Part shown: positions 38,444 through 49,864 of the stretch, in pieces
How the letters are laid out: each line of letters starts with the position of its first letter
How positions within the stretch are numbered: the stretch's first letter is position 1
Origin: Bathymodiolus japonicus methanotrophic gill symbiont
GTDB lineage: Bacteria > Pseudomonadota > Gammaproteobacteria > Methylococcales > Methylomonadaceae
Reading direction: 5' to 3'
NCBI RefSeq assembly: GCF_019721995.1
Contig: NZ_BLYC01000004.1
Coordinates: 124,001 to 188,000 of the forward strand
DNA length: 64,000 bases
Translations under genes and position numbers: made by a program
Notes under the pieces: generated by a model
What the model saw: only the letters and a program-made list of their open reading frames with translations
Told to the model about the DNA's origin: nothing
Database searches by the model: none

Positions 38444-39526
38444 ATGTTGCTGTATTTTTTTAATTATTTAACTGAATTTGAATCAGGCTTTAGAGTATTC
38501 CAGTACTTAACCTTGCGGGCAATACTCAGTGCATTGACCGCCCTAATGATTTCGTTTGTTGTGGGGCCGACCATGATCCGGCGCTTAAGCAATAAAAATA
38601 TTGGTCAGAGTGTGCGCGATGATGGGCCGGAGAGTCACTTTGAGAAAGCAGGTACGCCGACCATGGGCGGTACTTTAATATTGGTAGGGATTACAGTGAG
38701 TACGCTGCTCTGGGCTAATCTGGAAAATAGTTATGTCTGGGTGGCGTTATTAGTCACTATGAGCTATGGCATTGTCGGTTTTATTGATGATTATAAAAAA
38801 GTAAAGCGAGGCAATAGTGATGGCTTATCTGCCCGGACTAAATATTTCTGGCAGTCGGTGATCGCGCTAACGGCTGCAATTTATCTGTTTAAAACAGCAC
38901 AGCTAGCGACAGAAACACAGTTTATTGTGCCCTTTTTTAAAGAGGTGGTTATCGATATGGGTTGGGCGTATGTAGTGTTGACCTACTTTGTTATTGTTGG
39001 TACCAGCAATGCGGTAAATCTAACTGATGGTCTGGATGGTCTGGCCATTCTACCTACGGTGATGGTTGCCGGGGCACTAGCTATTTTTGCCTACCTGACC
39101 GGGAACTCAATTTTTGCAGAATATCTAGCCATACCCTATGTGCCAAAAGCCGGTGAGTTAATCGTATTTTGTGCTGCGCTGGTCGGTGCGGGACTGGGTT
39201 TTCTGTGGTTTAACGCTTACCCTGCAATGGTGTTTATGGGGGATGTCGGCGCACTGGCATTAGGCGCAGCACTGGGTGTTGTTGCCGTACTGGTCAGACA
39301 GGAGATAGTGCTGCTGATTATGGGCGGCGTGTTTGTGATGGAAACAGTCTCGGTGATTATGCAGGTTGCCTCATTTAAGTTAACCGGTAAGCGAATTTTT
39401 AGAATGGCACCGATTCATCATCACTTTGAATTAAAAGGCTGGCCTGAGCCGCGAGTTATCGTCAGGTTCTGGATTATTACCTTTATCCTGGTTTTAATCG
39501 GTTTGGCAACATTGAAGTTGAGATAA
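38444..39526 (+). CDS. mraY: Phospho-MurNAc-pentapeptide transferase
   Basis: 360 aa with ten membrane helices. Motifs: GTPTMGG, the [10 protein letters not shown] Asp pair, [23 protein letters not shown] and [13 protein letters not shown]. It makes lipid I from UDP-MurNAc-pentapeptide and undecaprenyl phosphate. It lies 2 bases after murF and 3 before murD. Confidence 0.98.
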   Translation: MLLYFFNYLTEFESGFRVFQYLTLRAILSALTALMISFVVGPTMIRRLSNKNIGQSVRDDGPESHFEKAGTPTMGGTLILVGITVSTLLWANLENSYVWVALLVTMSYGIVGFIDDYKKVKRGNSDGLSARTKYFWQSVIALTAAIYLFKTAQLATETQFIVPFFKEVVIDMGWAYVVLTYFVIVGTSNAVNLTDGLDGLAILPTVMVAGALAIFAYLTGNSIFAEYLAIPYVPKAGELIVFCAALVGAGLGFLWFNAYPAMVFMGDVGALALGAALGVVAVLVRQEIVLLIMGGVFVMETVSVIMQVASFKLTGKRIFRMAPIHHHFELKGWPEPRVIVRFWIITFILVLIGLATLKLR

Positions 39527-39529
39527 CAG

Positions 39530-40912
39530 ATGAAAAATGACGATATTTTGACAGCACTGGATAAGCAATTCTCCTTAAATAAGGAGAATTCCAAAATTGT
39601 GATTGTGGGACTAGGTATCACGGGTTTGTCTGTCGCTTATTATTTGCGTCGCCTCGGTCTGAATTTTGCGATTGTGGATAGTAGAAACAAGCCGCCGTTT
39701 AATGATGAGTTGCTGGCCGAGATGTCCGAGGTTGCAGTTTTTACTGGCGGATTTGATCCGGCGGTGTTTGATGTTGCAACACATATCATTGTTAGCCCGG
39801 GTATTTCCATGCAAGAGCCCGTGATTGAGGAAGCACTTGCAAAAGGTGTACGTACTATAAGTGATATCGATTTATTCGCCTGTTCAGTCAGCGAGCCTGT
39901 GGTTGCAATTACTGGCTCTAATGGCAAAAGCACTGTCACAACCATGCTGGGCGATATGGCAAGAAAGGCAGGTAGGCATGTTGCTGTAGGTGGCAACCTA
40001 GGCACGCCCGCTTTGGATTTACTGAGCGATGATGCAGAGTTATATATCCTGGAATTATCCAGTTTTCAACTAGAGCGCACCAGCCAGTTAGATGCAGTGG
40101 CTGCAACTGTACTCAATATTTCCGCGGATCACCAGGACCGTTATGAAAATATAGCTGCTTATGTAACGCAAAAATTAAAAGTCTACGCTGGTAGTGGGGT
40201 TATGGTAATCAATATAGGTTACCCATACTCCGCCGAGATGAAGCAAAGCAATAGAGAAGTGCTGACCTTCGGAGTTCATGAAAACCAGGAAAATGCGGAT
40301 TATCATTTGCTAGAAACAACGTCAGGAATGAGCCTTGCAGTTCGCGGGCGAGCTATTTTACCGGTAAGTGAGTTACTGGTGACGGGGGGGCATAATCAGG
40401 AAAATGCCCTGGCCGCTCTGGCTTTAGGTTCAGTAATAGGCTTGCCAGAAACTGCTATGTGCAAGGCATTACGTCAATATAAGGGCTTAAAGCATCGAGT
40501 CGAATTTGTGGCTAAAATTGCGGGTGTGAACTGGATCAATGATTCCAAGGCGACTAATGTAGGTGCATGTGTTGCTGCATTACAGAGCTTTAAAAATTCT
40601 AGTGTGTTACTAATTGCCGGCGGTGATGCAAAAGCAGCGGATATGAGTGACCTGATTCCATTATTAAAGGCAAAGGTTAAGGCGTTGCTGCTAATAGGTA
40701 AAGATAGCCAATTAATTAAGCAGGCCGTCAATGGCTGTATTCCAGTGCTGGAAGTAGGTACTTTGAAAAAAGCAGTAAAAAAAGCTCACGGAATTGCAGA
40801 GGCTGGCGATACCGTGCTGTTGTCACCCGCCTGTGCCAGTATGGATCAGTTTACTAATTATAAGGACAGGGGTGCGCAGTTTGTGACCCAGGTAAAGGCA
40901 TTGCAACAATGA
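39530..40912 (+). CDS. murD: UDP-MurNAc-L-Ala:D-Glu ligase
   Basis: 460 aa. An N-terminal Rossmann-like domain (IVIVGLGITGLSVAYYLRR) binds UDP; ATP loop [33 protein letters not shown] and NDSKATN are family motifs. It adds D-Glu to UDP-MurNAc-L-Ala. ftsW overlaps the stop by ATGA. Confidence 0.97.
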   Translation: MKNDDILTALDKQFSLNKENSKIVIVGLGITGLSVAYYLRRLGLNFAIVDSRNKPPFNDELLAEMSEVAVFTGGFDPAVFDVATHIIVSPGISMQEPVIEEALAKGVRTISDIDLFACSVSEPVVAITGSNGKSTVTTMLGDMARKAGRHVAVGGNLGTPALDLLSDDAELYILELSSFQLERTSQLDAVAATVLNISADHQDRYENIAAYVTQKLKVYAGSGVMVINIGYPYSAEMKQSNREVLTFGVHENQENADYHLLETTSGMSLAVRGRAILPVSELLVTGGHNQENALAALALGSVIGLPETAMCKALRQYKGLKHRVEFVAKIAGVNWINDSKATNVGACVAALQSFKNSSVLLIAGGDAKAADMSDLIPLLKAKVKALLLIGKDSQLIKQAVNGCIPVLEVGTLKKAVKKAHGIAEAGDTVLLSPACASMDQFTNYKDRGAQFVTQVKALQQ

Positions 40913-42099
40913 ATATAACTGCACAGCTAAGCAAACTGATCAGTACCGATATCTATTATGATAAGGCGCTGGTTTTTGCAGGTGTGGCGCTGATTGTGAT
41001 CGGGTATTTAATGGTCTCTTCTGCCTCATTGCACCTGGGGGTAAGGCTGACTGGTAATGTATTTCATTATCCCATCAGGCAGATAATACATATCGGCCTG
41101 GGCTTAGGGCTTGGCTTTCTGGTCTATCAGGTGCCGATGGATGTCTGGGAAAAGGCGGGGCCAGCCCTGTTTGTTGTAGGCTTGTTTTTTCTGCTGATCG
41201 TTTTGATTCCGGGGCTGGGAATTAAGGTCAATGGCAGTATGCGCTGGCTATCTGTAGCAGGTATGAGAATACAAGTCTCGGAACTGGTTAAATTAATCGT
41301 GGTAATTTATATGGCGAGCTTTGTTACCCGACATCACGATTTTGTGAAAGAGTCAGCGTATGGTTTGTTGCGTCCATTATTACTCTTGTCCAGTGCTTGC
41401 GGCTTATTATTACTAGAGCCTGATATGGGCTCAGCTGTGATTATTCTGACTATCGCCATGGGTGTTATGTTTCTCAGTGGCGCAAGACTAAAGCAATTCT
41501 TTTTATTGATTTTTGCCATGCTAGGTGCTGGTATTTTAGCGGTTGTTTATTCTGATTATCGATCCGCTCGTGTGACCAGCTTTTTACATCCCTGGGAAGA
41601 TCCGTTTGGAAAAAGCTTTCAATTGGTGCAGGCATTAATTTCGTTTGGGCGTGGCGAATGGACCGGGGTTGGTTTAGGTAGCGGCGTGCAAAAGCTGTTT
41701 TATCTGCCGGAAGCTCATACCGACTTTTTATTTTCGGTGCTTGCTGAAGAACTAGGCTTATTAGGTGTGTTAACTGTAATAAGCTTGTTTGCGATTATCG
41801 TCTGGCGTGCCTTTGCAATAGGCTTGATGGCTGAGCAATTAGGTAAAAGATTCTCTGCCTTTATTGCCTATGGACTGGGTATCTGGTTTGCCTTTCAGTC
41901 CTTCGTCAATATGGGGGTCAATATGGGCGCGCTGCCAACCAAGGGATTGACCTTGCCATTTATGAGTTATGGTGGGGGAAGTATGATCGTAATGTGCTCT
42001 GCCATGGCGATACTGTATCGGGTAAATAGTGAGATAACTGCGCTCAAGATAGCGAATACAGAAATCAGAGTAGCGAGCGAGGTACAGGCTTATGAGTAA
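40909..42099 (+). CDS. ftsW: Septal peptidoglycan glycosyltransferase FtsW
   Basis: 396 aa SEDS protein with about ten membrane helices. Motifs include GSMRWLSVAGMRIQVSEL, LLEPDMGSAVIIL and YSDYRSARVTSFLHPWEDP, the large periplasmic loop with the catalytic Asp region. It polymerises lipid II at the septum with FtsI. murG overlaps its 3' end by 8 bases. Confidence 0.97.
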   Translation: MNITAQLSKLISTDIYYDKALVFAGVALIVIGYLMVSSASLHLGVRLTGNVFHYPIRQIIHIGLGLGLGFLVYQVPMDVWEKAGPALFVVGLFFLLIVLIPGLGIKVNGSMRWLSVAGMRIQVSELVKLIVVIYMASFVTRHHDFVKESAYGLLRPLLLLSSACGLLLLEPDMGSAVIILTIAMGVMFLSGARLKQFFLLIFAMLGAGILAVVYSDYRSARVTSFLHPWEDPFGKSFQLVQALISFGRGEWTGVGLGSGVQKLFYLPEAHTDFLFSVLAEELGLLGVLTVISLFAIIVWRAFAIGLMAEQLGKRFSAFIAYGLGIWFAFQSFVNMGVNMGALPTKGLTLPFMSYGGGSMIVMCSAMAILYRVNSEITALKIANTEIRVASEVQAYE

Positions 42100-43147
42100 G
42101 CGCATTGTCATTATGGCGGGTGGCACAGGCGGGCATGTTTTTCCTGCATTGGCTGTGGCAAATTATTTAATGGAGCAGAACTGGCAGCTAAGCTGGATTG
42201 GAACACGCAAGGGAATGGAAAGCCGGGTGATTCCACAAAACAAGATACAGATAGATTGGCTAAGTGTGAATGGCTTACGCGGTAAAGGGACATTGGAGTT
42301 ATTTAAAATGCCCTGGATGCTGGTTAAAGCCTGCCTGGAAGCGCGGAAAATATTACAGCAAAGACAGCCAGATGTAGTGTTGGGTATGGGCGGATTTGTT
42401 GCAGGCCCTGGCGGATTAATGGCGAAACTGATGGGCATCCCGCTGGTTATTCACGAGCAAAATAGAATACCCGGCACAACTAATCGATTACTCGCGCGTA
42501 TGGCAAACAAAGTATTAGAAGCGTTTCCGGAAAGTTTTCCTGTCGTTAAAAAAGCTATTTTTACCGGCAATCCATTGCGTAAAGAGTTTATGCAAGTGAC
42601 TAATAAACTGGCGCGCAACCCCAGCGATAAGCTAAATATTTTAGTGATAGGTGGCAGTTTAGGTGCACAGCGCTTAAATGAAGTTGTACCAGCAACGCTC
42701 GCTATGCAAGAAAAAGTAACCGTGTGGCATCAGACTGGTACAGCAATGTTGGAGCAAGTCACTGAGGTTTATACAGACAAGGCGATAACAGCAAAGGTCG
42801 AACCGTTTATAGAAGATGTCGTAGCGGCATATACATGGGCAGACCTAGTGATCTGCCGCGCTGGAGCAATGACGATAAGCGAAGTCGCAGCCATGGAAGT
42901 GCCGAGCATTTTAATTCCTTATCCTTATGCGATTGATGATCATCAGACTGCAAATGCGCAATACCTCGTCGATGCCGGGGCGGGCATTTTGATACCCCAG
43001 GAGCAATTAACGGTAGATTTATTAGCGACCACGATTAAGCAGCAAATAACACGGCTAGGCGATATGGCTGTAGCAGCCCGGCAATGCGCAAAACTAGATG
43101 CAACTGAGAAAGTTGCAGAGCAGTGTATGTTGGAGGCAGCGGTATGA
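42092..43147 (+). CDS. murG: UDP-GlcNAc:lipid I GlcNAc transferase MurG
   Basis: 351 aa GT-B enzyme on the inner face of the membrane, turning lipid I into lipid [16 protein letters not shown] starts the N-domain; [13 protein letters not shown] and [17 protein letters not shown] follow; the C-domain has [23 protein letters not shown] and [13 protein letters not shown]. Overlaps ftsW upstream and ends at the murC start. Confidence 0.97.
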   Translation: MSKRIVIMAGGTGGHVFPALAVANYLMEQNWQLSWIGTRKGMESRVIPQNKIQIDWLSVNGLRGKGTLELFKMPWMLVKACLEARKILQQRQPDVVLGMGGFVAGPGGLMAKLMGIPLVIHEQNRIPGTTNRLLARMANKVLEAFPESFPVVKKAIFTGNPLRKEFMQVTNKLARNPSDKLNILVIGGSLGAQRLNEVVPATLAMQEKVTVWHQTGTAMLEQVTEVYTDKAITAKVEPFIEDVVAAYTWADLVICRAGAMTISEVAAMEVPSILIPYPYAIDDHQTANAQYLVDAGAGILIPQEQLTVDLLATTIKQQITRLGDMAVAARQCAKLDATEKVAEQCMLEAAV

Positions 43148-44580
43148 AAGATTCGATCAGCCAGATAATTCAAGAGCGCCTGACAAATATGCAGAAAATC
43201 CACTTTGTTGGCGTTGGTGGAACGGGTATGAGTGGCATAGCCGAGGTTATGTCTAACCTTGGCTGCGAGGTTTCAGGTTCAGATATAAAAGACAGTCCGG
43301 TAACCGAGCGCTTAAGAAAGGCCGGAGTCACTGTATATATAGGCCATAAGCAAAATAATGTTGCTGATGTCGATGTAGTAGTCACATCAACGGCTGTCAA
43401 TAAAAGCAATGTAGAAGTTCAGTATGCGTATGACAACCGTATTCCGGTTATTCCGCGAGCAGAAATGCTGGCAGAATTAATGCGCTTTCGCTTTGGCATT
43501 GCCGTTGCGGGTACTCACGGCAAAACCACCACAACAAGTCTGGTAGCAAGTATTCTGGCAGCAGACAAGCTGGACCCGACGTTTGTGATAGGTGGACGAT
43601 TGAATAGTGCAGGCACCAACGCGCAGCTAGGGCAAGGGCAGTATTTAGTTGCAGAGGCGGATGAAAGTGATGCTTCATTTTTGCATTTGCAGCCGATCAT
43701 AGCAGTGGTCACGAATATAGATCAGGACCATATGGAAACCTACGAAGGGAGTTTCAATCGGCTAAAAAATACCTTTATAGAATTTTTATATCATGTACCT
43801 TTTTATGGCCTGGCAGTGCTCTGTATTGATGACGCGGGTGTGCGTGAAATTTTACCGCAACTCTCCAAGCCGATAAGAACCTATGGTGCAGATGAAAATG
43901 CTGATATTCGTGCTATTAATGTCCAACAGCAAGGTATGTGTACCCGGTTTACAGTGACTCGCTGGGATGAGCATCAAGATCTTGAAGTGACTTTGAATAT
44001 GCCGGGCTGGCACAATATGCTGAATGCCCTGGCAGCCATTGCCATTGCGACAGAGTTGAATGTAGCTGATGCAGCCATTATTAAAAGTCTAGCGGAATTT
44101 AAAGGGGTAGGGCGCCGCTTTCAGTTGAATGGCGAGATTGCATTTAAGCACGGAGTACTGACGCTGGTGGACGATTATGGCCATCATCCAAGGGAAGTCG
44201 CAGCAACGCTGGAAGCTCTAAAACAAGCATGGCCAGAAAAGCGTTCTGTGGTGGTATTTCAGCCGCATCGTTATTCTCGAACGCGCGACTTATTTGAAGA
44301 TTTTGTCAACGTCTTGTCGACAGTTGATGTGCTGATTTTACTGGATGTTTATCCGGCAGGGGAAGAGCCTATACATAGCGCTGACGGGCGTGCATTAAGC
44401 AGTGCTATTCGGGCGAGAGCCCAGGTTAATCCAGTGTTTGTAGAAAATATTGAGGACCTGGCTGAAATTTTGCTCGGTATTGTGCGGCCCGATGATGTAT
44501 TGCTCACTATGGGCGCTGGAAATGTGGGTCATATTGCAGCTCAGTTGCCGCAGCAATTAGTAGAGTTGATACAGCGATGA
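43144..44580 (+). CDS. murC: UDP-MurNAc:L-Ala ligase
   Basis: 478 aa. [16 protein letters not shown] is the UDP-binding loop; [19 protein letters not shown] binds [23 protein letters not shown] and [10 protein letters not shown] are Mur ligase motifs. It commits UDP-MurNAc to stem-peptide synthesis. The ATG at 43144 overlaps the murG stop (ATGA); the frame open from 43123 has no better start. Confidence 0.97.
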   Translation: MKDSISQIIQERLTNMQKIHFVGVGGTGMSGIAEVMSNLGCEVSGSDIKDSPVTERLRKAGVTVYIGHKQNNVADVDVVVTSTAVNKSNVEVQYAYDNRIPVIPRAEMLAELMRFRFGIAVAGTHGKTTTTSLVASILAADKLDPTFVIGGRLNSAGTNAQLGQGQYLVAEADESDASFLHLQPIIAVVTNIDQDHMETYEGSFNRLKNTFIEFLYHVPFYGLAVLCIDDAGVREILPQLSKPIRTYGADENADIRAINVQQQGMCTRFTVTRWDEHQDLEVTLNMPGWHNMLNALAAIAIATELNVADAAIIKSLAEFKGVGRRFQLNGEIAFKHGVLTLVDDYGHHPREVAATLEALKQAWPEKRSVVVFQPHRYSRTRDLFEDFVNVLSTVDVLILLDVYPAGEEPIHSADGRALSSAIRARAQVNPVFVENIEDLAEILLGIVRPDDVLLTMGAGNVGHIAAQLPQQLVELIQR

Positions 44581-45473
44581 ACGCCAACGACACAAAATTG
44601 CGTGGGCAAATGTTAGCTGATGAAAAGCTGGCTAAATATACTAGTTGGCGTGTCGGTGGTGTTGCAGAGCGTATGTATATCCCGGCAGACATGCAGGATT
44701 TACAGCAGTTTATTAGCAGCTTGTGGGCTGATGAGCAGGTGTTCTGGTTAGGTTTGGGTAGTAACTTATTAATCCGCGATGGTGGCCTACGCGGGACAGT
44801 CATTAATTTACGTGGCAAGGTTAAGAAAATGATCCAGCTTGATAATGCCCGTGTTTATGTGGAATGTGGTGTGCCATGTGCGCATGTGGCGAGGTTTTGT
44901 GCGGAACTGGGCCTGGCAGGTGCTGAGTTTTTAGCTGGCATACCCGGAACCATGGGCGGTGCATTAAAGATGAATGCTGGAGCTTTTGGCAGCGATACCT
45001 GGAGCCTGGTTGAAAGTGTAGAAACAATGGCGGTAGGAGGTGTAGCGGTTGCGCGTAGGCCGGATAGCTTTGAAGTTTCTTATCGCTCGGTAAAAGGTGT
45101 ACAGAAGGCCTGTTTTTTATCGGCCATTCTAAAGCTAGGTACGGATATAGATCAACAGGGTCAGACAAAGATCAGGAAATTATTAGCCCAGCGCGCTGCA
45201 ACCCAACCGACTAATCAACCTACGTGCGGCTCTGTATTTATAAATCCTGATCAAGATTATTCTGCGCGTTTGATTGAAGCAAGTGGTTTAAAAGGTCACC
45301 GGATAGGTGGCGCAGAAGTATCTGAAAAGCATGCCAATTTTATTATTAATACTGGCACGGCAACGGCGGCTGATATTGAAGAGTTGATTAACTATATACA
45401 AGCTGAAGTGGCCAGACAGCACGGGGTGCAGTTGCAAACTGAGGTATGCATTATTGGAGAAAAGCCGGCATGA
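44577..45473 (+). CDS. murB: UDP-N-acetylenolpyruvoylglucosamine reductase
   Basis: 298 aa FAD enzyme that makes UDP-MurNAc. [15 protein letters not shown] and [13 protein letters not shown] bind [21 protein letters not shown] and SYRSV follow; GSVFINP holds the catalytic Ser. The architecture lacks the loop of E. coli MurB and fits the shorter type II form. ATGA overlaps join it to murC and ddl. Confidence 0.95.
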   Translation: MNANDTKLRGQMLADEKLAKYTSWRVGGVAERMYIPADMQDLQQFISSLWADEQVFWLGLGSNLLIRDGGLRGTVINLRGKVKKMIQLDNARVYVECGVPCAHVARFCAELGLAGAEFLAGIPGTMGGALKMNAGAFGSDTWSLVESVETMAVGGVAVARRPDSFEVSYRSVKGVQKACFLSAILKLGTDIDQQGQTKIRKLLAQRAATQPTNQPTCGSVFINPDQDYSARLIEASGLKGHRIGGAEVSEKHANFIINTGTATAADIEELINYIQAEVARQHGVQLQTEVCIIGEKPA

Positions 45474-46402
45474 AATTAACAAGCATACAGCATGCGGCAG
45501 ACTTTGGCCGGGTAGCCGTATTAATGGGCGGCACGGCGGCAGAGCGCGAGATCTCGCTGAGCAGTGGTAATGCCGTGTATCAGGCATTATTGAACAAGCA
45601 AGTAGATGTTAGCGCTGTGGATGTTAAGAGCACAGTTTTAGAGACATTAGCAGGCAGCTCATTTGATCGCGTAGTCAATATGATACACGGGCGCGGGGGC
45701 GAAGATGGAGTATTGCAAGCGGTGTTAGAAACCCTGGAAATACCTTATACCGGGAGCGGTGTGCTGGCTTCAGCTTTAAGCATGGATAAATTGCGTACCA
45801 AACTGTGCTGGCGGGGAGCTGGGCTGAGCAGTCCCGAATGGGTGTTGTTACAAAATGAGGCAGATATTCAGCGTTGTATCGATACGCTGGATTTTCCAGT
45901 AATTGTTAAACCTGCACTAGAAGGCTCTAGTCTGGGAATGAGCAAGGCGGAGACCAGAGAACAATTAATCAAGGCCTGGCTGGAAGCCGCGCAATATCAA
46001 TGTGATGTCTACGCAGAGGCCTGGGTGAATGGTCAGGAATATACCGTAGGTATATTAAATGGTGAGGCATTACCTGTTATCCGGTTAGAAACCCCGCATA
46101 TTTTTTATGATTATGATGCTAAATACCAGGCGAATACCACACAGTATCATTGCCCGGCCGGACTCTCTCAGGAACTGGAAACTGAGTTAGCTGAATTAGC
46201 ATTACAGGCGTGTCGCGTGCTAGGCGTAACTGGGTGGGGGCGAGTTGATGTGTTTATTGATCAGCAGGGGCAGACACAACTAATTGAGGTAAATACGGTT
46301 CCGGGTATGACAGATCATAGTCTGGTTCCTATGGCGGCAAAGCAGGCGGGTTTGAGTTTTGATGATTTAGTCTGGCACATACTGGAAACTAGCTGCAAAT
46401 GA
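45470..46402 (+). CDS. ddlB: D-alanine--D-alanine ligase
   Basis: 310 aa ATP-grasp enzyme. VAVLMGGTAAEREISLSSG starts the protein; HGRGGEDGVLQAVLETLEIPYTGSGVLASALSMDK, PVIVKPALEGSSLGMSK and IEVNTVPGMTDHSLVP carry ligand and metal residues. It makes D-Ala-D-Ala for MurF. ATG 45470 overlaps murB by ATGA. 81 non-coding bases follow before ftsQ. Confidence 0.97.
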   Translation: MKLTSIQHAADFGRVAVLMGGTAAEREISLSSGNAVYQALLNKQVDVSAVDVKSTVLETLAGSSFDRVVNMIHGRGGEDGVLQAVLETLEIPYTGSGVLASALSMDKLRTKLCWRGAGLSSPEWVLLQNEADIQRCIDTLDFPVIVKPALEGSSLGMSKAETREQLIKAWLEAAQYQCDVYAEAWVNGQEYTVGILNGEALPVIRLETPHIFYDYDAKYQANTTQYHCPAGLSQELETELAELALQACRVLGVTGWGRVDVFIDQQGQTQLIEVNTVPGMTDHSLVPMAAKQAGLSFDDLVWHILETSCK

Positions 46403-46483
46403 TAAAGACAGGCCAGCGCTTACGGTTAGCCGCATTAGTATCACGGCAGCTATTTTTATAGATGAATAAGTGGATGCACTTTA

Positions 46484-47218
46484 ATGTTAAAACAGCAACT
46501 TAAGCACATCTTTACCCATCAATGGAAAATAGGTGCTGTGTTTATGATTATGCTCGGCATAGTTTTCAGTTGGCCGATGATACAACAGGCCATAGCAGAA
46601 GCAGTGCCGATACGTTATGTACAGGTTGAAGGGGCTTTTCAGTATATAGATAAGCAGGATATTCAGATGAAAATTAACCCACTGGTTCAGGAGGGATATT
46701 TTTCAGTGGATTTACAAGCGATTCAGCAAGCGGTAATGAGCTTACCCTGGACAGAGAGCGCGCAGGTACAAAGAATCTGGCCGGATCGGATTAAGTTAAG
46801 ACTTTACGAACAGAAACCGGTGGTGCGCTGGCAGGAGCATAGCTTATTGAATGAGCGTGGCGAGGTATTTAAACCGCTGAATATTGACCGGTTTCAATCC
46901 TTGCTGGTTTTGTATGCGCCAAACACGCAACGGCAAGAATTGCTAGAGGTGATGCATGGTTTAACTGTCAGCTTGATGGATCAAGGTTTGTACCTGACAG
47001 AATTTAGAGTGAATGAACGTCAATCCTGGTTACTCAGTATGGAAAATGGCCTGGTAATACAGTTAGGCAGATTACAGCCCCTGGAAAAATTTAGCCAGCT
47101 AATGAAGGCGTTGATCGTCATGGGAGGTGAGCTGGTGAACAAAATGATTTATGTGGATATGCGCTACCCAAATGGGTATGCAGTGCGCTGGCGGGACAAT
47201 GAACAAATAAACTGGTAA
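46484..47218 (+). CDS. ftsQ: Cell division protein FtsQ
   Basis: 244 aa. A short basic cytoplasmic tail and one membrane helix (IGAVFMIMLGIVFSWPMI) precede a POTRA domain (YVQVEGAFQYIDKQDIQMKI) and the FtsQ/DivIB beta domain (SLPWTESAQVQRIWPDRIKLRLYEQKPV). It recruits FtsB/FtsL. 67 bases separate it from ftsA. Confidence 0.94.
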   Translation: MLKQQLKHIFTHQWKIGAVFMIMLGIVFSWPMIQQAIAEAVPIRYVQVEGAFQYIDKQDIQMKINPLVQEGYFSVDLQAIQQAVMSLPWTESAQVQRIWPDRIKLRLYEQKPVVRWQEHSLLNERGEVFKPLNIDRFQSLLVLYAPNTQRQELLEVMHGLTVSLMDQGLYLTEFRVNERQSWLLSMENGLVIQLGRLQPLEKFSQLMKALIVMGGELVNKMIYVDMRYPNGYAVRWRDNEQINW

Positions 47219-47285
47219 TGAATACCTTGATTGTGGATAGATAAAGAGATTAGCTAATTCTCATATAGTTTTAAAGGCAAATGTA

Positions 47286-48512
47286 ATGGCAAAACAAACA
47301 GAGCGTAGTGTGATTGTAGGGCTGGATATTGGAACATCCAAGGTAGCGGCAATCGTTGGCGAGACCAACGAAAACGGCGAAGTTGAGGTGATCGGTATAG
47401 GCTCTACACCATCGCGGGGCTTAAAAAAAGGAGTGGTGATTAATCTTGAGTCTACGGTAAATTCAATTAAGCGAGCGGTGGAAGAAGCTGAATTAATGGC
47501 TGGTTGTGAGATTACTTCGGTGTATGCAGGAATAGCAGGTAGCCATATTAAAAGTTTAAATTCACATGGCATAGTCGCAATCAGGGATAAGGAAGTCTCG
47601 CAATATGATATAGATCGGGTGATTGATTCTGCGCGTGCGGTTGCTATTCCGGCGGACCAAAAGATTATTCATATTCTGCCGCAAGAATTTATTATCGACT
47701 TGCAGGCAGGTATTAAAGAGCCGATCGGGATGTCTGGAATACGCCTGGAAGCAAAAGTACATATGGTAACCGGTAGCGTTAGTGCAGCACAAAATATAAT
47801 CAAATGTATACGCCGCTGTGATCTGGATGTCGATGACATCGTTTTGGAGCAACTAGCATCGTGTTCTTCGGTGTTAACTGAAGATGAAAAAGAGCTAGGA
47901 GTGTGCCTGATTGATATTGGTGGCGGAACCACGGATATAGCGATATTTTCGCAAGGCGCCATAAAGCATACTGCGGTGATTCCAATTGCAGGCGACCAGG
48001 TCACTAATGATGTCGCAGTGGCTTTACGCACGCCAACGCAAAATGCAGAGCAAATAAAGTGTGAGCATGCCTGTGCATTAACTCAATTGGCGGATGCTAA
48101 TGAAATGATTGAAGTGGCAAGTATAGGGGACCGGCCTTCGCGTAATATTTCCAAGCAAAATCTGGCAGAAATTATTGAGCCGCGCTATGAAGAGTTGATG
48201 TTGTTAGTGCAGGCTGAGTTACGTCGTAGTGGCTATGAAGGCTTGATTACGGCAGGCATTATATTAACGGGAGGGAGCTCGAAGGTAACCGGTTTGGTTG
48301 AGCTGGCAGAGGAAATATTTCATATGCCAGTGCGACTGGGAATACCACAGCATGTAGTGGGTTTAACGGATGTGGTGCAGAATCCAGTGCATTCAACGGG
48401 TGTCGGGTTGTTGTTGTATGGTAGAGATCATTTGGCGAGTGGAGATCATTTAGTAGAAACGGGAGAAGGGCTTTTCGCAAGAATGAAAGCCTGGGTTCAA
48501 AATAATTTTTAA
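47286..48512 (+). CDS. ftsA: Cell division protein FtsA
   Basis: 408 aa actin-like ATPase that tethers FtsZ to the membrane. IVGLDIGTSKVAAIVGE is the phosphate-1 loop; IDIGGGTTDIAIFSQGA phosphate-2; GIILTGGSSKVTGLVELAEEIF the adenosine motif. The C-terminal helix (LFARMKAWVQNNF) is the amphipathic membrane anchor. ftsZ follows 32 bases later. Confidence 0.97.
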   Translation: MAKQTERSVIVGLDIGTSKVAAIVGETNENGEVEVIGIGSTPSRGLKKGVVINLESTVNSIKRAVEEAELMAGCEITSVYAGIAGSHIKSLNSHGIVAIRDKEVSQYDIDRVIDSARAVAIPADQKIIHILPQEFIIDLQAGIKEPIGMSGIRLEAKVHMVTGSVSAAQNIIKCIRRCDLDVDDIVLEQLASCSSVLTEDEKELGVCLIDIGGGTTDIAIFSQGAIKHTAVIPIAGDQVTNDVAVALRTPTQNAEQIKCEHACALTQLADANEMIEVASIGDRPSRNISKQNLAEIIEPRYEELMLLVQAELRRSGYEGLITAGIILTGGSSKVTGLVELAEEIFHMPVRLGIPQHVVGLTDVVQNPVHSTGVGLLLYGRDHLASGDHLVETGEGLFARMKAWVQNNF

Positions 48513-48544
48513 ATAATAACAATATTAATAATGAGGCGAGGGTT

Positions 48545-49702
48545 ATGAAATACGAATTAATGGATTTAGGTCTGGAAAATGCGGTCATTAAAGTTATCGG
48601 AGTAGGAGGCGGTGGCGGGAATGCAGTTGACCATATGGTTGTTAGCGAGATAGAGGGAGTCGAATTTGTTTGTGCAAATACAGATGCACAGGCGTTACGC
48701 CGACTGGAAGTGGATACTGTAGTTCAGTTAGGCGCTGAATTGACTAAAGGACTAGGCGCAGGTACTAACCCGGAAGTGGGTAGAGAAGCTGCTGAAGAGA
48801 ACAAGGACATAATCCGCGATGTACTGGAAGGTACGAACATGCTGTTTCTAACCGCAGGAATGGGGGGTGGAACAGGCACAGGTGCGATACCGGTTATTGC
48901 TGAAATTGCCAAAGAGTTAAATATTTTGACCGTGGCCGTGGTAACCAAGCCGTTTGATTTTGAAGGAACCAAGAAAAAACTGGTGGCAGAGGCTGGAATT
49001 GCGGAGTTAGAGCGACATGTAGACTCGCTGATTATCATTCCTAACCAGAAATTACTTCCAGTTATGGGTGCCAATGTATCCATGAATAAAGCGTTTGCAG
49101 CAGCGAATGATGTATTACTCGATGCTGTGCAGGGCATTACCGAACTAATCACGAGTCCCGGATTGATCAATGTGGATTTTGCCGATGTAAAAACGGTTAT
49201 GTCCAGTATGGGTGCAGCAATTATGGGAACGGGTATAGCTAGCGGAGAAAATAGAGCGCGGGTTGCTGCTGAAAAGGCAATTGCCTGTCCATTGTTAGAA
49301 GATATCAACCTTCAGGGCGCACGTGGCATTCTAGTGAATATTTCTGCTGCAGATATGGGTATTTCAGAGTTTGATGAAGTGGGTAATATCGTGCATGCTT
49401 TTGCTTCCGATGAAGCCATTATTAAAATTGGCACAGCAATCGACGAGGACTTAGGTGATGAAATTAAAGTGACTGTGGTTGCAACAGGGGTGGGTGGTCC
49501 ACAAAAAGTAGTGAATAATACTATTCGTATCGTTCCTCCTGCAACAGCAACTGGCACAGATTATTCTGGTTTTGATGCGCCGCCACAAACACGTAAAACC
49601 CCTGAAAATAAAGAAACGCGATTTGGGGTACAGCCGAAAAATAATTCAGCTGATATGGAATATCTTGATATCCCGGCTTTTTTACGCCGCCAGGCAGATT
49701 AA
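48545..49702 (+). CDS. ftsZ: Cell division protein FtsZ
   Basis: 385 aa tubulin homologue. The GTP-binding signature GGGTGTGAIPVIAEIAKE (about residue 105), the T7 loop region NVDFADVKTVMSSMG, a variable linker and the C-terminal binding peptide LDIPAFLRRQAD for FtsA/ZipA are all present. It builds the Z-ring. AGGCGAGGG precedes the ATG. lpxC lies 211 bases downstream behind its own likely promoter. Confidence 0.98.
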   Translation: MKYELMDLGLENAVIKVIGVGGGGGNAVDHMVVSEIEGVEFVCANTDAQALRRLEVDTVVQLGAELTKGLGAGTNPEVGREAAEENKDIIRDVLEGTNMLFLTAGMGGGTGTGAIPVIAEIAKELNILTVAVVTKPFDFEGTKKKLVAEAGIAELERHVDSLIIIPNQKLLPVMGANVSMNKAFAAANDVLLDAVQGITELITSPGLINVDFADVKTVMSSMGAAIMGTGIASGENRARVAAEKAIACPLLEDINLQGARGILVNISAADMGISEFDEVGNIVHAFASDEAIIKIGTAIDEDLGDEIKVTVVATGVGGPQKVVNNTIRIVPPATATGTDYSGFDAPPQTRKTPENKETRFGVQPKNNSADMEYLDIPAFLRRQAD

Positions 49703-49864
49703 GCTTATTAAAATATGCAGCGCATTGACTTTATCTCAGGCGTATGCGCTTAATTACCAGCCTTAGTTTGGGGTAATACTACACCACTTATGGTTTTGCT
49801 AGAAGTAGAGGGGGATGACGGATACGCAGAAGAATGCGCCATGCCGCAGCTAAAGAGGGTGTGC

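Noticed and set aside
47261-49557. Several long minus-strand ORFs opposite ftsA and ftsZ
   Set aside because: They are shadows of highly biased coding sequence, with no ribosome sites and Ser/Pro/Ala-rich nonsense composition.
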